Assembly (NCBI RefSeq): GCF_030813595.1
Contig: NZ_JAUSUH010000002.1
Coordinates: 248,001-312,000 of the forward strand
DNA length: 64,000 bases
Source: Ancylobacter vacuolatus
GTDB taxonomy: Bacteria; Pseudomonadota; Alphaproteobacteria; Rhizobiales; Xanthobacteraceae
Reading direction: 5' to 3'
Position 1 is the first letter of the stretch. Every line of letters begins with the position of its first letter. The notes under the pieces were generated by a model. It was not told the origin of the DNA. It worked only from the letters and a program-made list of their open reading frames with translations, and did no database searches. This document shows positions 35,860-44,490 of the stretch, in pieces. Made by a program: the position numbers and the translations under genes.

Positions 35860-36450
35860 TCAGCGCAACAGAAGCGCCAGCCGGCGCCGGAGATCGCGCG
35901 CCGTGCGGCGCAGGCTCGCCTTCAGGCGATCGAGCCGCAGCGCCGCCACCACCCGGTCGCGCAGCGTGGCGAGGGTGAGGATGACCCACGCCATCCAGGG
36001 CAGGGTCATCAGCTTGGCCCGGCCGGCGGAATAGATGCGCTCGATGACCACGAAGCTGAGGAGATAGGCGACGAGGAACAGCACCGTGCCCGCCTTGGGC
36101 CAGCCGCCGGCGATCCACAGCAGCGCGACGAATTTCAGTGGCTCGATGGTGGCATAGGGAACGATCAGCAGCACAAGGATGGTCCAGACCGAGCGGGCGG
36201 CGATCCAGCGCTCGAAGGCGTGCATGATCTTCAGCGCCGCGAGGCGGGCGATGAGCGGGCGGTAGAGCGGGCGCACCAGCTCGTCGAGCAGGATCAGCGG
36301 CGCGCACAGCAGCCGGAACAGAAAGCCCAGCGTCCATCGCACCGGGCGCTCGCGGAAATTGGCGCGGCGGCGGGCCGGCACGGGCGCGCGATCGGACGCA
36401 CGATCGGGCACGCGATCAGCCGCGCGCGGGGGCGGGACAGGGGGTTCCAT
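35860..36450 (-). CDS. Conserved membrane protein of unknown function
   Basis: A 196-residue protein. A Pro/Arg-rich start of about 40 residues precedes several hydrophobic stretches: LGFLFRLLCAPLILLDELVR, WTILVLLIVPYATIEPLKFV and AGTVLFLVAYLLSFVV, ending in a very basic tail (LRRTARDLRRRLALLLR). EPLKFVALLWIAGG and FERWIAAR are shared by a family of uncharacterised alphaproteobacterial inner-membrane proteins. ATG 36450 follows AAGGTGAG; GTG 36456 is an alternative. Its neighbours deal with sugar polymers, but no function can be assigned. Confidence 0.75.
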   Translation of the reverse strand: MEPPVPPPRAADRVPDRASDRAPVPARRRANFRERPVRWTLGFLFRLLCAPLILLDELVRPLYRPLIARLAALKIMHAFERWIAARSVWTILVLLIVPYATIEPLKFVALLWIAGGWPKAGTVLFLVAYLLSFVVIERIYSAGRAKLMTLPWMAWVILTLATLRDRVVAALRLDRLKASLRRTARDLRRRLALLLR

Positions 36451-36566
36451 GCTCACCTTATCGGCGCGATGCCGGCCGATGACCAGAGCGCGCGCCGATC
36501 ACTTGCATCGCAGCGGGTCGGATAACGCGTTCTCACTCCTGGAATGGGCGGGCGCGCGGCCGGGGG

Positions 36567-37628
36567 CTACAGATCGAGAAGGAATCGCATCCGCGCCCGC
36601 CCGCGCAGCTGGGCGCCGACGCCCTTGACCCGCATATCGGTGAGAATTTCAGGCGCGTGGCTTTCCTCGCCCGTGGCGTGCAGCAGCGTTTCCACCTCAT
36701 GCAAATGATATTGCGAGCGAAAGACAAGATCGCGCTTGAGCATCGGCGCGCCGAGAAACCGGCGGTAGAGAAAGCCGCCCGAATGAATCTGCGAGCGGGC
36801 CATGACCGCGTCCAGCAGCTGGGCGACCAGCACCTCCTGCCGCAGCCTCGCCCCCCGCAAGGCCGGCCGCAAATCGATCGGCAGATAGGGCGCGAGGTCG
36901 CGCAGCGCCGCCGGGTCCAGCTCGTCGAGCACCGCGCGCAGCCGGGCCGGGCTGAACAGCACCTCGATCGAGCGGGCCTGGCGGACCATGCAGCGCGAGC
37001 TGCGCACCTCACCCCTGTGGATCGCCCAGCGGCGGACATTGACCGGCAGATAGCGCTGCCAGAAGCGCTGAAACGCCGGCTGCTCCAGCACATGGCGCGA
37101 GATCGAATAGCAGAAGGACTGGATGTGGTAGTGATGGTCCCAGTTCTCATAGGCCGCGCAGACATCGCAGGACGAGGTGGCGAGCCGCTGGAACAGATCA
37201 GTGAGGCCGGCGCGGAAATAATAGACGCTGTCGTTCAGCACCAGCAGCCGCTCCGGCGCCCGGCCGGCGAAGGACAGGATGGCGTCGCGGTAGCCGCCCA
37301 TGTCGAACCCGGTATTGTCCCGCAGCATCAGCCGGTCCACCCAGGGGGCGAGCTCCGCCAGCCGCGCCTCATCCAGCGGATGGTTGACCACCAGCGTGAC
37401 ATTGATACCGGCCTGCGCCAGCGCTTCCAGCGCGTTCTTCACATACCAGGGGGTCTGGATCGGCTGCCAGATGAGAAAGACCGCGTGCACATTGCCGGGG
37501 TGGTGCAGCTGACCCGCCTGCTCGGCCGGGGGCGTCTCGCGGCGCAGCAGCCGGGCGAGGCGCGCGCGCAGGATCGGCAATCGGTAGTAGACGAACCGGA
37601 CATAGGACTTGCGGCGGCGAAGAGCCAT
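36567..37628 (-). CDS. Rhamnan synthesis F (RgpF)-like protein
   Basis: A 353-residue protein similar to rhamnan synthesis F family proteins, which are involved in making rhamnose-rich surface glycans. Characteristic segments are RDNTGFDMGGYRDAILSF, RLLVLNDSVYYFRAGLTDLF and CDVCAAYENWDHHYHIQSF. The NTGFDMG...NDS region is the glycosyltransferase-like DxD-type core. I start at ATG 37628 (MALRRRKSY), which begins the conserved region, though the ribosome-binding site is weak; an upstream start adds 16 residues. Its role in a surface glycan is inferred from family and from ManBC nearby. Confidence 0.8.
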   Translation of the reverse strand: MALRRRKSYVRFVYYRLPILRARLARLLRRETPPAEQAGQLHHPGNVHAVFLIWQPIQTPWYVKNALEALAQAGINVTLVVNHPLDEARLAELAPWVDRLMLRDNTGFDMGGYRDAILSFAGRAPERLLVLNDSVYYFRAGLTDLFQRLATSSCDVCAAYENWDHHYHIQSFCYSISRHVLEQPAFQRFWQRYLPVNVRRWAIHRGEVRSSRCMVRQARSIEVLFSPARLRAVLDELDPAALRDLAPYLPIDLRPALRGARLRQEVLVAQLLDAVMARSQIHSGGFLYRRFLGAPMLKRDLVFRSQYHLHEVETLLHATGEESHAPEILTDMRVKGVGAQLRGRARMRFLLDL

Positions 37629-37808
37629 GGAGCGCCCACGATGAGACAGAGGTGGCGGCGGTCGGTCAACACCCAAGCTCTATCGCCGAAGCGTTGTCGT
37701 GCAAGAGCTGTCGCCCCAGCGACCTTACCCAAGTGCCGTTAACCAGTCTCGCGCGCCGCCCAGCCCCCGCAAAGAGGCGCCGGCGCGTTGTCAACAGCCC
37801 GCGGGGCC

Positions 37809-39623
37809 TCACATGGCCCGCTGCGCGGCGTCCAGCGCCAGCAGGCTGCCGGTGGGGGAGACCTCCTCCGGGGTGGCGCACAGGCCGCGCCGGCTCAGCC
37901 AGCGCCCGAGCGCCGGCTCAGCGGTCAGCACCGCGAAGGGCACGGCGCCCAACAGGGCGACCAGCACCGGCAGCGCCCAGGGCAGCGTTCCCGGCGCGAA
38001 GGCGGTGAGCAGCCCGGCGAGCAGCCCGCCGAACAGAAATTGCGGCCACAGACCCGCCAGGGCGGTGCGCCAGGAGAGGCGCTCGGCATCGCGCGACTGC
38101 GCCTCCCAGGTGACGGTGCGGCCGAAGGCAAGGCCGATCATGAACAGCGCGATGCGAAAGGCCACCACCGGCCCGAGCAGCACCGAGAAGACGAATTCCG
38201 ACAGCGCCCCGCCGACCAGCCGGCCCGTGCCGCCATAGCGCGCCCGCTCGCCGGCCCGCAGCACGATGTCGAGCAGGCCCGCGACCTTGGGGGCGAGGCT
38301 CATCGCGAACATGGTGGCGAACAGGGTGAGGCCCAGCGCGGCGGGGAACGGGCCGTCCGCCCGCTCGGTATCGAACACTTTCAGCGCGGCGAGGGCGATG
38401 AAGGCCATCCAGGCCACCGCGCCGACATACATCAGCATCGCCCAGGCGATCTGGAACCGGCTCATCGGCCGGAGCCCCGGCAGGGCGATCAGCCGCCAAT
38501 ACTGCATGTTGCCCTGGCACCAGCGCAAATCGCGGCGGGTGAATTCGGTGAGGTGGGGCGGGTTCTCCTCGAAACTGTCCATCTCCTCCGGCAGCACCCG
38601 CACCTCGTAGCCCGCGCGGCGCATCAGCACCGCCTCGATCTGGTCGTGCGAGAGGATGTGGCCGGAAAGCGGCCCGGTGCCCGACAGGACGGGAAGGTGG
38701 CAATGCGCCTTGAACGGGGCGATGCGGATGACCGCATTGTGCCCCCAATAGGGCCCGCAATCGCCCGCCCACCAGGAGGCGCCCATGGTGTAGGAGCGCA
38801 TGCCGTGGCGCATGCCGAACTGGAAGATGCGGGCAAAGGGCGACGGCGAGGGCAGGCCGACCACCAGGCTCTGCAAGATGCCGAGGCGCGGATTGGCCTG
38901 CATGATGCGGATGAGGCGCAGCGTGGCGGAGGCGCCGAGGAAGCTGTCGGCATCCAGCACCAGCATCAGCTCGTGCTCATCGCCCCAGCGGTCGAGAAAG
39001 TCGCGAATATTGCCGGCCTTGAAGCCGCTATTCTCACTCCGGCGGCGATAATGCATCCCCGCCCCCTCGCCACGCTCGGCTTGCCAGGCGGCGAATAGCG
39101 CCTCTTCCTCGGCGGCGATCTCGGGCTGGGTGGTGTCGGAGAGCACGAACCAGGCAAAGCGCGCGCCGGCGCCGCTGGCGGCGATCTCGCCTTCCATGGC
39201 GCGCAGCCGGGCGAAGGCGCGGGCGGGGTCCTCGTTGCGCAGCGTCATCACCATGGCGACGCGCGAGGTGATGGGCGCGTCGTCGCTGGCCCGGCCGGCA
39301 TAGGGATAGACCGAGCGCCGCGCATCGCCCGGGCCGTGCACCAGCCACAGGCCGATGAGCGCGTTCCAGAAGCCGAGAATGGTCCACGGGGTGGAGAGGC
39401 AGAAGGCCGCCAGCAGGAAGCCGTCCAGCACCGTGAAGCCGCCATGGCCGAGCAGATGGGCGAACAGGGCGACGAGCCCGGCATAGGTGGCGCCGATGAG
39501 CGTGAACACCAGCGCCCGCCGGCGGAACAGCTGCCGCAGCGACTGCACGCCGGTCGGCGTCCGGCCTTCCGCCCGCTCGGCGGGAATGAAACGCCCTTCG
39601 GCGACCTTCTCATCCAGACTCAT
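37809..39623 (-). CDS. opgH: Glucan biosynthesis glucosyltransferase H
   Basis: A 604-residue inner-membrane GT2 enzyme. Two membrane segments come first (ALVFTLIGATYAGLVALFA and a following one), then the catalytic domain with LVLDADSFLGA (metal-binding DxD) and the QxxRW-type motif RRDLRWCQGNMQYW, then four or more C-terminal membrane segments. It polymerises glucose from UDP-glucose for osmoregulated periplasmic glucans. It lacks the long cytoplasmic N-terminal extension of enterobacterial OpgH. ATG 39623 has AGAGGG upstream. OpgG is not next to it. Confidence 0.93.
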   Translation of the reverse strand: MSLDEKVAEGRFIPAERAEGRTPTGVQSLRQLFRRRALVFTLIGATYAGLVALFAHLLGHGGFTVLDGFLLAAFCLSTPWTILGFWNALIGLWLVHGPGDARRSVYPYAGRASDDAPITSRVAMVMTLRNEDPARAFARLRAMEGEIAASGAGARFAWFVLSDTTQPEIAAEEEALFAAWQAERGEGAGMHYRRRSENSGFKAGNIRDFLDRWGDEHELMLVLDADSFLGASATLRLIRIMQANPRLGILQSLVVGLPSPSPFARIFQFGMRHGMRSYTMGASWWAGDCGPYWGHNAVIRIAPFKAHCHLPVLSGTGPLSGHILSHDQIEAVLMRRAGYEVRVLPEEMDSFEENPPHLTEFTRRDLRWCQGNMQYWRLIALPGLRPMSRFQIAWAMLMYVGAVAWMAFIALAALKVFDTERADGPFPAALGLTLFATMFAMSLAPKVAGLLDIVLRAGERARYGGTGRLVGGALSEFVFSVLLGPVVAFRIALFMIGLAFGRTVTWEAQSRDAERLSWRTALAGLWPQFLFGGLLAGLLTAFAPGTLPWALPVLVALLGAVPFAVLTAEPALGRWLSRRGLCATPEEVSPTGSLLALDAAQRAM

Positions 39624-39774
39624 GCGGCCCTCTGTTCGACACACGCGAAGTGCCCCTGCGGCACATCGCCGGGTTTGTACGCAGCCCGGCGCCGGTGGTT
39701 CACGTGGTTTTGGGGATCTAACCGCACCGTGATGCTGTTATGCACGCGAATGCGGCAGGGGAGTGCCATCAGTA

Positions 39775-40758
39775 ATGGACGACATGTCTGACACCGCCAC
39801 GCAGCTCTGGTGCGTGGCGCCGGGGCGCTATGAACTGCGCCGCGCGCCGCTGGGCCCCCGTGGCGAGGCCATGCTCACCGTGCGCGCGCTCGCCTCGGCG
39901 GTGAGCCGGGGCACGGAGCGCCTCGTGCTGGAGGGCGCGGTGCCGGCGAGCGAGCACCAGCGCATGCGCGCGCCGTTCCAGAACGGCGATTTTCCCTTTC
40001 CGGTGCAGTATGGCTACCAGAGCGTCGGGGTGGTGGAACAAGGCCCGCCGGAATGGCGCGGCCGCGCCATCTTCGCGCTTTATCCGCATCAGGACCGCTA
40101 TCTCCTCCCCGTCGCGGCGGCGATGGCGGTACCCGATGGTCTGCCGCCGGAGCGGGCCACGCTGGCGGCGAACATGGAAACCGCGCTGAACGCGCTGTGG
40201 GATTCCGGCGCCGGGCCGGGGGACCGCATCACCATCGTCGGCGGCGGGGTGATCGGCCTGCTGCTGACCGCGCTCGCCGCAAGGCTTCCCGGCGCCGAGG
40301 TGACGCTGGTGGATGTGAACCCGGTGCGGGCCGCGCTGGCTGGGGATTTCGGCGCCGGATTCGCCCTGCCGGAAGATATCCGCGATGATGCCGACCTCGT
40401 GTTCCACACCAGCGCCAGCGCCGCCGGGCTGGCGACCGCGCTGGCGGCGGCGGCGTTCGAGGCCAAGGTGGTCGAGGTGAGCTGGTATGGCGACCGTGCC
40501 CCGACGATTCCCCTCGGTCAAAGTTTTCACAGCCGGCGGCTGCAACTGATCGGCTCGCAGGTGGGTTCCGTATCTCCATCGCGTCGGCCACGCTGGCCGC
40601 ATGCGCGCCGGCTCGCCAAGGCGCTGGCTCTGCTCGACGATGCGCGGCTCGACCCATTGGTCACGCATGTCGTCGCTTTTGATACGGCGCCGGAACGGCT
40701 GCCGCCACTTCTGACCGGGGGCGAGGACGCGCTGGCGATCCTGCTCGATTACCGATGA
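39775..40758 (+). CDS. MDR-family dehydrogenase in pteridine-like cluster
   Basis: A 327-residue medium-chain dehydrogenase/reductase. The Rossmann motif is ITIVGGGVIGLLLTALAARL at about residues 155-175, with an acidic end VTLVDVNPVRA. The catalytic-domain zinc Cys/His ligands of ordinary alcohol dehydrogenases are not visible, and ASAVSRGTERLVLEG resembles BchC-like, zinc-free members. Start choice among GTG 39763, ATG 39775 and ATG 39784 is uncertain; I prefer 39775 behind AGGGGAG. It is eight bases upstream of the PTPS homologue in a four-gene operon, so it likely reduces or oxidises a side chain of the cluster product. Confidence 0.78.
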   Translation: MDDMSDTATQLWCVAPGRYELRRAPLGPRGEAMLTVRALASAVSRGTERLVLEGAVPASEHQRMRAPFQNGDFPFPVQYGYQSVGVVEQGPPEWRGRAIFALYPHQDRYLLPVAAAMAVPDGLPPERATLAANMETALNALWDSGAGPGDRITIVGGGVIGLLLTALAARLPGAEVTLVDVNPVRAALAGDFGAGFALPEDIRDDADLVFHTSASAAGLATALAAAAFEAKVVEVSWYGDRAPTIPLGQSFHSRRLQLIGSQVGSVSPSRRPRWPHARRLAKALALLDDARLDPLVTHVVAFDTAPERLPPLLTGGEDALAILLDYR

Positions 40759-40766
40759 GGAATGCC

Positions 40767-41168
40767 ATGTACTCTGTCGAAGTCCGCGACCGCATCATGA
40801 TCGCCCACTCGCTGCCCGACCCGTTCTTCGGCCCGGCGCAGGGGCTGCACGGCGCGACCTTCGTGGTCGATGTCGCCTTCTTCCGCGAGGCGCTGACGGC
40901 CCAGAACGTCGTGGTCGACATCGGCGCCGCGCTCGACGTGCTGAAGCAGACGCTGGCGCCGCTCGCCTACCAGAATCTCGACACGCTGCCGGCCTTCGCG
41001 GGCACGCTCACGACAACCGAATTTCTTGCAAAGCACATTTTCGACGCCATGGCGGCCGCCGCCAAGGCCGGGGCGCTCGGCGAGGACGGGCATGGCCTGT
41101 CGAAGATCCGCGTCACCCTGCACGAGACCGATCTCGCCCGCGCCAGCTTCGAATCCGGCCTCGGTTAA
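40767..41168 (+). CDS. 6-pyruvoyl tetrahydropterin synthase (QueD/PTPS) homologue, degenerate site
   Basis: A 133-residue protein of PTPS/QueD length and fold. It keeps the first zinc His region IMIAHSLPDP, the second as LHGATFVVDVAF, VVDIGAALDVLKQTL, LDTLPAF, TTTEFLAKHIF and the pterin-anchoring Glu in VTLHETD. The canonical HGH pair is reduced to HGA, and I see no catalytic Cys before it. Zinc binding or catalysis may therefore be altered, or the substrate differs. GAGGAA lies upstream of ATG 40767. It sits between the dehydrogenase and glycosyltransferase genes. Confidence 0.85.
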   Translation: MYSVEVRDRIMIAHSLPDPFFGPAQGLHGATFVVDVAFFREALTAQNVVVDIGAALDVLKQTLAPLAYQNLDTLPAFAGTLTTTEFLAKHIFDAMAAAAKAGALGEDGHGLSKIRVTLHETDLARASFESGLG

Positions 41169-41178
41169 GGCGCCCGGC

Positions 41179-42225
41179 GTGACCGACATCGCCTTTGCCA
41201 TTCCCGGCGACATCGGCCTTCCCACCGGCGGCTATGCCTATGACCGCCGGGTGATCGAGGAGGCGCCCCGCGCCGGGGGCAGGCTGATACATGTCGCGCT
41301 GCCCGGCGGCTTCCCGATCCCCTCCCCGGCGGAGCTGGAGGCCAGCGCGGCGATTTTGCACGCCCTGCCGCCCGGCCAGACGGTGCTCATCGACGGGCTC
41401 GCCCTCGGCGCGCTGCCAGCGCCGCTGCTGCGGAGGCTCGGGCGGCCGCTGGCCGCGCTGGTGCATCACCCGCTGGCGCTGGAGAGCGGGCTGAATGAGG
41501 CCCAGCGGGCGCAGCTTTTCGCCAGCGAAAGGGCGGCACTGGCGGAAGTGGCGGCGGTGATCGCCACCAGCCCCGCCACCGCCCGGCTGCTGGTGGAGGA
41601 TTATGGCGTGCCTGCCGCGCGGCTGAGCGTCGCTTTGCCCGGCACCGACCCCTGCCCGCGCGCCACCGGCACCGGCCGGCCGCTGCGGCTGCTCGCCGTG
41701 GGATCGGTGATCCCGCGCAAGGCCCATGGCGTGCTGGTCGACGCGCTGGCCGATCTGCGCGCGCAGGACTGGACCTGCCACATCGTCGGCGCCACCGATC
41801 GCGACGCGCATGAGACCGCACGGGTCGAGGCGCGCATCGCCGCCCACGGGCTCGGCGCGCGCATCCGCCTCACCGGCGCGCTGTCGCCCGAACGCCTGGC
41901 CAGCGAATTCGCCGCCGCCGACCTTTTTGTCACCGCCTCGCTGTTCGAAGGCTATGGCATGGGGCTGACCGAGGCGCTGGCGCACGGCCTGCCTGTTGTC
42001 GCCACCCGTGCCGGGGCCATTCCCGACACCGTGCCGGCGCAAGCCGCGCTGCTCGCCGAGCCGGGCGATGCGGTGAGCCTCGCCGCCGCGCTGCGACGGC
42101 TGATTGACGCACCGGAACAACGCTGTCGTCTGGCGGACGCGGCGTGGCACTATGGTCAATCCCTGCCAACCTGGACGCAGACTGCGGCGACGCTTCTCGC
42201 CGCCCTGAAGGAGATTCCCCGATGA
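41179..42225 (+). CDS. Glycosyltransferase family 4
   Basis: A 348-residue GT-B glycosyltransferase. The nucleotide-sugar-binding half has LRLLAVGSVIPRKAHGVLVDAL, HIVGATDRD, and the EX7E-type motif SLFEGYGMGLTEALAHGLPVV, typical of GT4. GTG 41179 begins MTDIAFAIPGDIGLPTGGYA, a normal GT4 N-terminus, with TAAGGCG upstream; the frame is open further back only as an overlap with the PTPS gene. It overlaps the methyltransferase gene by four bases. The acceptor is unknown; being inside a pterin-enzyme operon suggests glycosylation of a pteridine. Confidence 0.85.
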   Translation: MTDIAFAIPGDIGLPTGGYAYDRRVIEEAPRAGGRLIHVALPGGFPIPSPAELEASAAILHALPPGQTVLIDGLALGALPAPLLRRLGRPLAALVHHPLALESGLNEAQRAQLFASERAALAEVAAVIATSPATARLLVEDYGVPAARLSVALPGTDPCPRATGTGRPLRLLAVGSVIPRKAHGVLVDALADLRAQDWTCHIVGATDRDAHETARVEARIAAHGLGARIRLTGALSPERLASEFAAADLFVTASLFEGYGMGLTEALAHGLPVVATRAGAIPDTVPAQAALLAEPGDAVSLAAALRRLIDAPEQRCRLADAAWHYGQSLPTWTQTAATLLAALKEIPR

Positions 42226-43058
42226 GCGGTTTTGCCGCCGACTGGCTCGCCCTGCGCGAGCCGGTGGACCACGCCTCCCGCAACCCGGTGCAGGCGGCGC
42301 GGATGCGGGCGCATTTCGCCGGCCGCGACACGCTCACCATCGTCGATCTCGGCTGCGGCACTGGCTCGAATCTGCGCGGCCTCGCCGGCGACCTGCCGCC
42401 CCGCCAGCATTGGCACCTGATCGATGGCGACCCGGCGCTGCTGGAGCGGGCCCGCGTCGACCTCGCAGCCTGGGCCGAGACGGCACGGCCAAACGCCGAT
42501 GGCCTTGAGCTGCACCGGGACGGGCGGGTGATCGAGGTGAGCTTCGAGCAGGCCGACCTCACCGTGCGCGACCTGGATTTCAGCGATGTCGGGGCGGAAC
42601 TCGTGACCGCCGCCGCGCTGTTCGACCTCGTCTCCGAGGACTGGCTGGAGCGCCTCGTCGCCCGGCTGGCGACGCGAAAACTGCCGCTCTATGCGGTGCT
42701 GAACTATGATGGCGAGGCCGAATGGCATCCCGCCGAGCCGCTGGACGGGCGGGTGATCGCCGCTTTCAACCGCCACCAGCGCGGCGACAAGGGCTTCGGG
42801 CCGGCGCTGGGCCCGGCCTCAAGCGAGGCCTTGGCGCAGATGCTGCGCCAGCACGGCTATAAATACGGCGCCGGCACCAGCCCGTGGGTGCTCGGCCCGG
42901 CCCATGCCGCCCTCATCGGCGCGCTCACCGATGGCTTCGCGCAGGCCGCCGGGCAGATCGAGCCGGCGCGGCAGGCCGACTTCGCCCGCTGGGCGCAGGC
43001 GCGGGCGGCGGCGGAGAGGGTAAGGATCGGCCATCGCGACATTTTCGGCCACGCCTGA
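42222..43058 (+). CDS. SAM-dependent methyltransferase (class I)
   Basis: A 278-residue methyltransferase. SAM motif I is VDLGCGTGSNLRGLAG at about residues 42-57, with an acidic residue after motif II (HLIDGDPALLERAR). The later region AVLNYDGEAEWHPAEPLDG and FNRHQRGDKGFGPALGP is typical of an alphaproteobacterial family found beside PTPS-like and glycosyltransferase genes. Start ATG 42222 overlaps the glycosyltransferase stop (ATGA). It is the last gene of the operon 39775-43058. The methyl acceptor cannot be read from sequence. Confidence 0.85.
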   Translation: MSGFAADWLALREPVDHASRNPVQAARMRAHFAGRDTLTIVDLGCGTGSNLRGLAGDLPPRQHWHLIDGDPALLERARVDLAAWAETARPNADGLELHRDGRVIEVSFEQADLTVRDLDFSDVGAELVTAAALFDLVSEDWLERLVARLATRKLPLYAVLNYDGEAEWHPAEPLDGRVIAAFNRHQRGDKGFGPALGPASSEALAQMLRQHGYKYGAGTSPWVLGPAHAALIGALTDGFAQAAGQIEPARQADFARWAQARAAAERVRIGHRDIFGHA

Positions 43059-43078
43059 GGCGCGCCGGCGGCGTCGCC

Positions 43079-43645
43079 TCAGAAGGGCGGCCACATCCGC
43101 GCCATCACCCCGTCGCGCTTGAGGAAGCGGTGGTAGAGCGCGGCGGCGATGTGCGCGAGCGCCAGCACGCCCAGAATCTGCGCCAGCAGCCCGTGCAGGC
43201 CGAGAATGCGCTTGGCCAGCGCCTCGTCCGGCGACAGCAGCGCCGGCAGATCGAACAGGCCGAACACATTCAGCGCCGGATAGGCCGACACCCCCGCCCA
43301 GCCGAGCAGCGGCACGACCAGCAGCAGCGCATAGAGCGCGCCATGCACGGTGACGGAGGCCACGCGCTCGAACGGGGTAAGCGTCGCCGCCGGCGGCGGG
43401 GCGCCGCGCAGCCGCACCAGCATCCGCAGCACGATCAGCCACAGAACGAGGAAGCCGACAAATTTGTGCAGGCTGTAGAGCGAGCCGGTCAGCGCGTCGA
43501 AACCGGTCGCCTCGCCGCGCGACACCATATAGAGCCCGAGCGGGATGAGGCCGAGCACGATGAGCGCGACCAGCCAGTGCAGGACGCGGGCGGTGGGGCC
43601 GTAGCGCACAGGCGCGGCCGGCACGTTCCGATCAGAAGCCGACAT
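43079..43645 (-). CDS. Cytochrome b561-family protein
   Basis: A 188-residue membrane protein with four hydrophobic segments. The haem-ligand pattern of bacterial b561 is present: His in ARVLHWLVALIVLG, SLHKFVGFLVLW, VTVHGALYALLLV and LGLHGLLAQILGV. It moves electrons from the quinone pool. ATG 43645 has GGGAGGG upstream. Its 5' end overlaps the 3' end of the RibD-like gene by 14 bases, so both are on one transcript. A redox link to the reductase next to it is possible but unproved. Confidence 0.87.
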   Translation of the reverse strand: MSASDRNVPAAPVRYGPTARVLHWLVALIVLGLIPLGLYMVSRGEATGFDALTGSLYSLHKFVGFLVLWLIVLRMLVRLRGAPPPAATLTPFERVASVTVHGALYALLLVVPLLGWAGVSAYPALNVFGLFDLPALLSPDEALAKRILGLHGLLAQILGVLALAHIAAALYHRFLKRDGVMARMWPPF

Positions 43646-44381
43646 GCGTCCCTCCCTCGCCGGTCCGGCGCAGGTCACAGTCGCAGAGAATATTACCGTC
43701 GTCGAGCAGATAGGTGTCGACGCGCGGGCGCAGCGCGCCCTCCAGCCCGTCGATCGGCTTGAGGGCGAGGCCGGGGCGGCCCGAGCCGAGAATGATCGGC
43801 GCCACGCAGACATGCAGCCGATCGACCAGCCCGGCATCGATGAAGCGGGAGACGGTCGAGGCCCCGCCCTCGATGAGGATGGTGCGGTGGCCGCGGGCCG
43901 TCAGAGCGGCGATGAGCTTTGCCGGCTCGAAGATATCGGCCTCGCCCTCGGGGCCGATACGGTCGACCTCGGCGGGCCAGCCGGCGCCGTTGCGGGTGAA
44001 CACAATCCTGTGACAGCCATCCGCCTCCAGCCATTTGGCGTCGCGCGCCGAGCGGCCGGTGCGGTCGATCACGGCCCGCGCCGGGCTGCGGCCGGGAACG
44101 CGGCGGGTGGTGAGCCGGGGGTCGTCCGCGACCACCGTGCCGACGCCGACCACCACGACATCGACCAACGACCGCAGCCGGTGCAGATGGTCGAGGCCGC
44201 TTAGGCCATTGATATCGCGTGATTTTCCGGTCGGCGTCGCGATCCGCCCATCCAGCGACTGGCCGATCTGGGCGACAATGAACGGCGCCGTGCGCGGCCG
44301 AAGGATCGGTTCGTAAAGCGCGGCCAGCGGATCGATCGGTGTTTCGCGACGATTCAAGGAAGCCCTCCGCAACTTGGACAT
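43632..44381 (-). CDS. RibD C-terminal-type (dihydrofolate-reductase-like) reductase
   Basis: A 249-residue protein with the RibD_C reductase fold only: APFIVAQIGQSLDGRIATPTG, LRSLVDVVVVGVGTVVADDPRLTTR, TILIEGGASTVSRFIDAGLVDRLHV. There is no N-terminal deaminase domain. RibD reductases use NADPH to reduce the ribosyl group of a pyrimidine intermediate in riboflavin or methanopterin-type pathways. ATG 44381 has GAGAG upstream. It is divergent from a GTP cyclohydrolase II gene 109 bases away and near a PTPS homologue, so it probably belongs to a pteridine or flavin side pathway. Confidence 0.85.
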   Translation of the reverse strand: MSKLRRASLNRRETPIDPLAALYEPILRPRTAPFIVAQIGQSLDGRIATPTGKSRDINGLSGLDHLHRLRSLVDVVVVGVGTVVADDPRLTTRRVPGRSPARAVIDRTGRSARDAKWLEADGCHRIVFTRNGAGWPAEVDRIGPEGEADIFEPAKLIAALTARGHRTILIEGGASTVSRFIDAGLVDRLHVCVAPIILGSGRPGLALKPIDGLEGALRPRVDTYLLDDGNILCDCDLRRTGEGGTHVGF

Positions 44382-44490
44382 GGTCTCTCGCGTTCGGTGA
44401 GAGGGCGCTGGCGGCATTGGTCCGTGTGCGCCCTACATCCGTAACTACTACGTGCGAGATGCGAAAATGGTGCAGCTGAAGAGGCCTCAA

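Noticed and set aside
35768-36337. Long N-terminal extension of the alpha/beta hydrolase frame
   Set aside because: It is a shadow of the membrane-protein gene at 35860-36450; a strong ribosome-binding site supports the start at 35767.
37642-37648. TGAGACA upstream of the RgpF-like gene
   Set aside because: A single 7-base match is expected several times by chance in 64 kb, and there is no sigma-54 core nearby.
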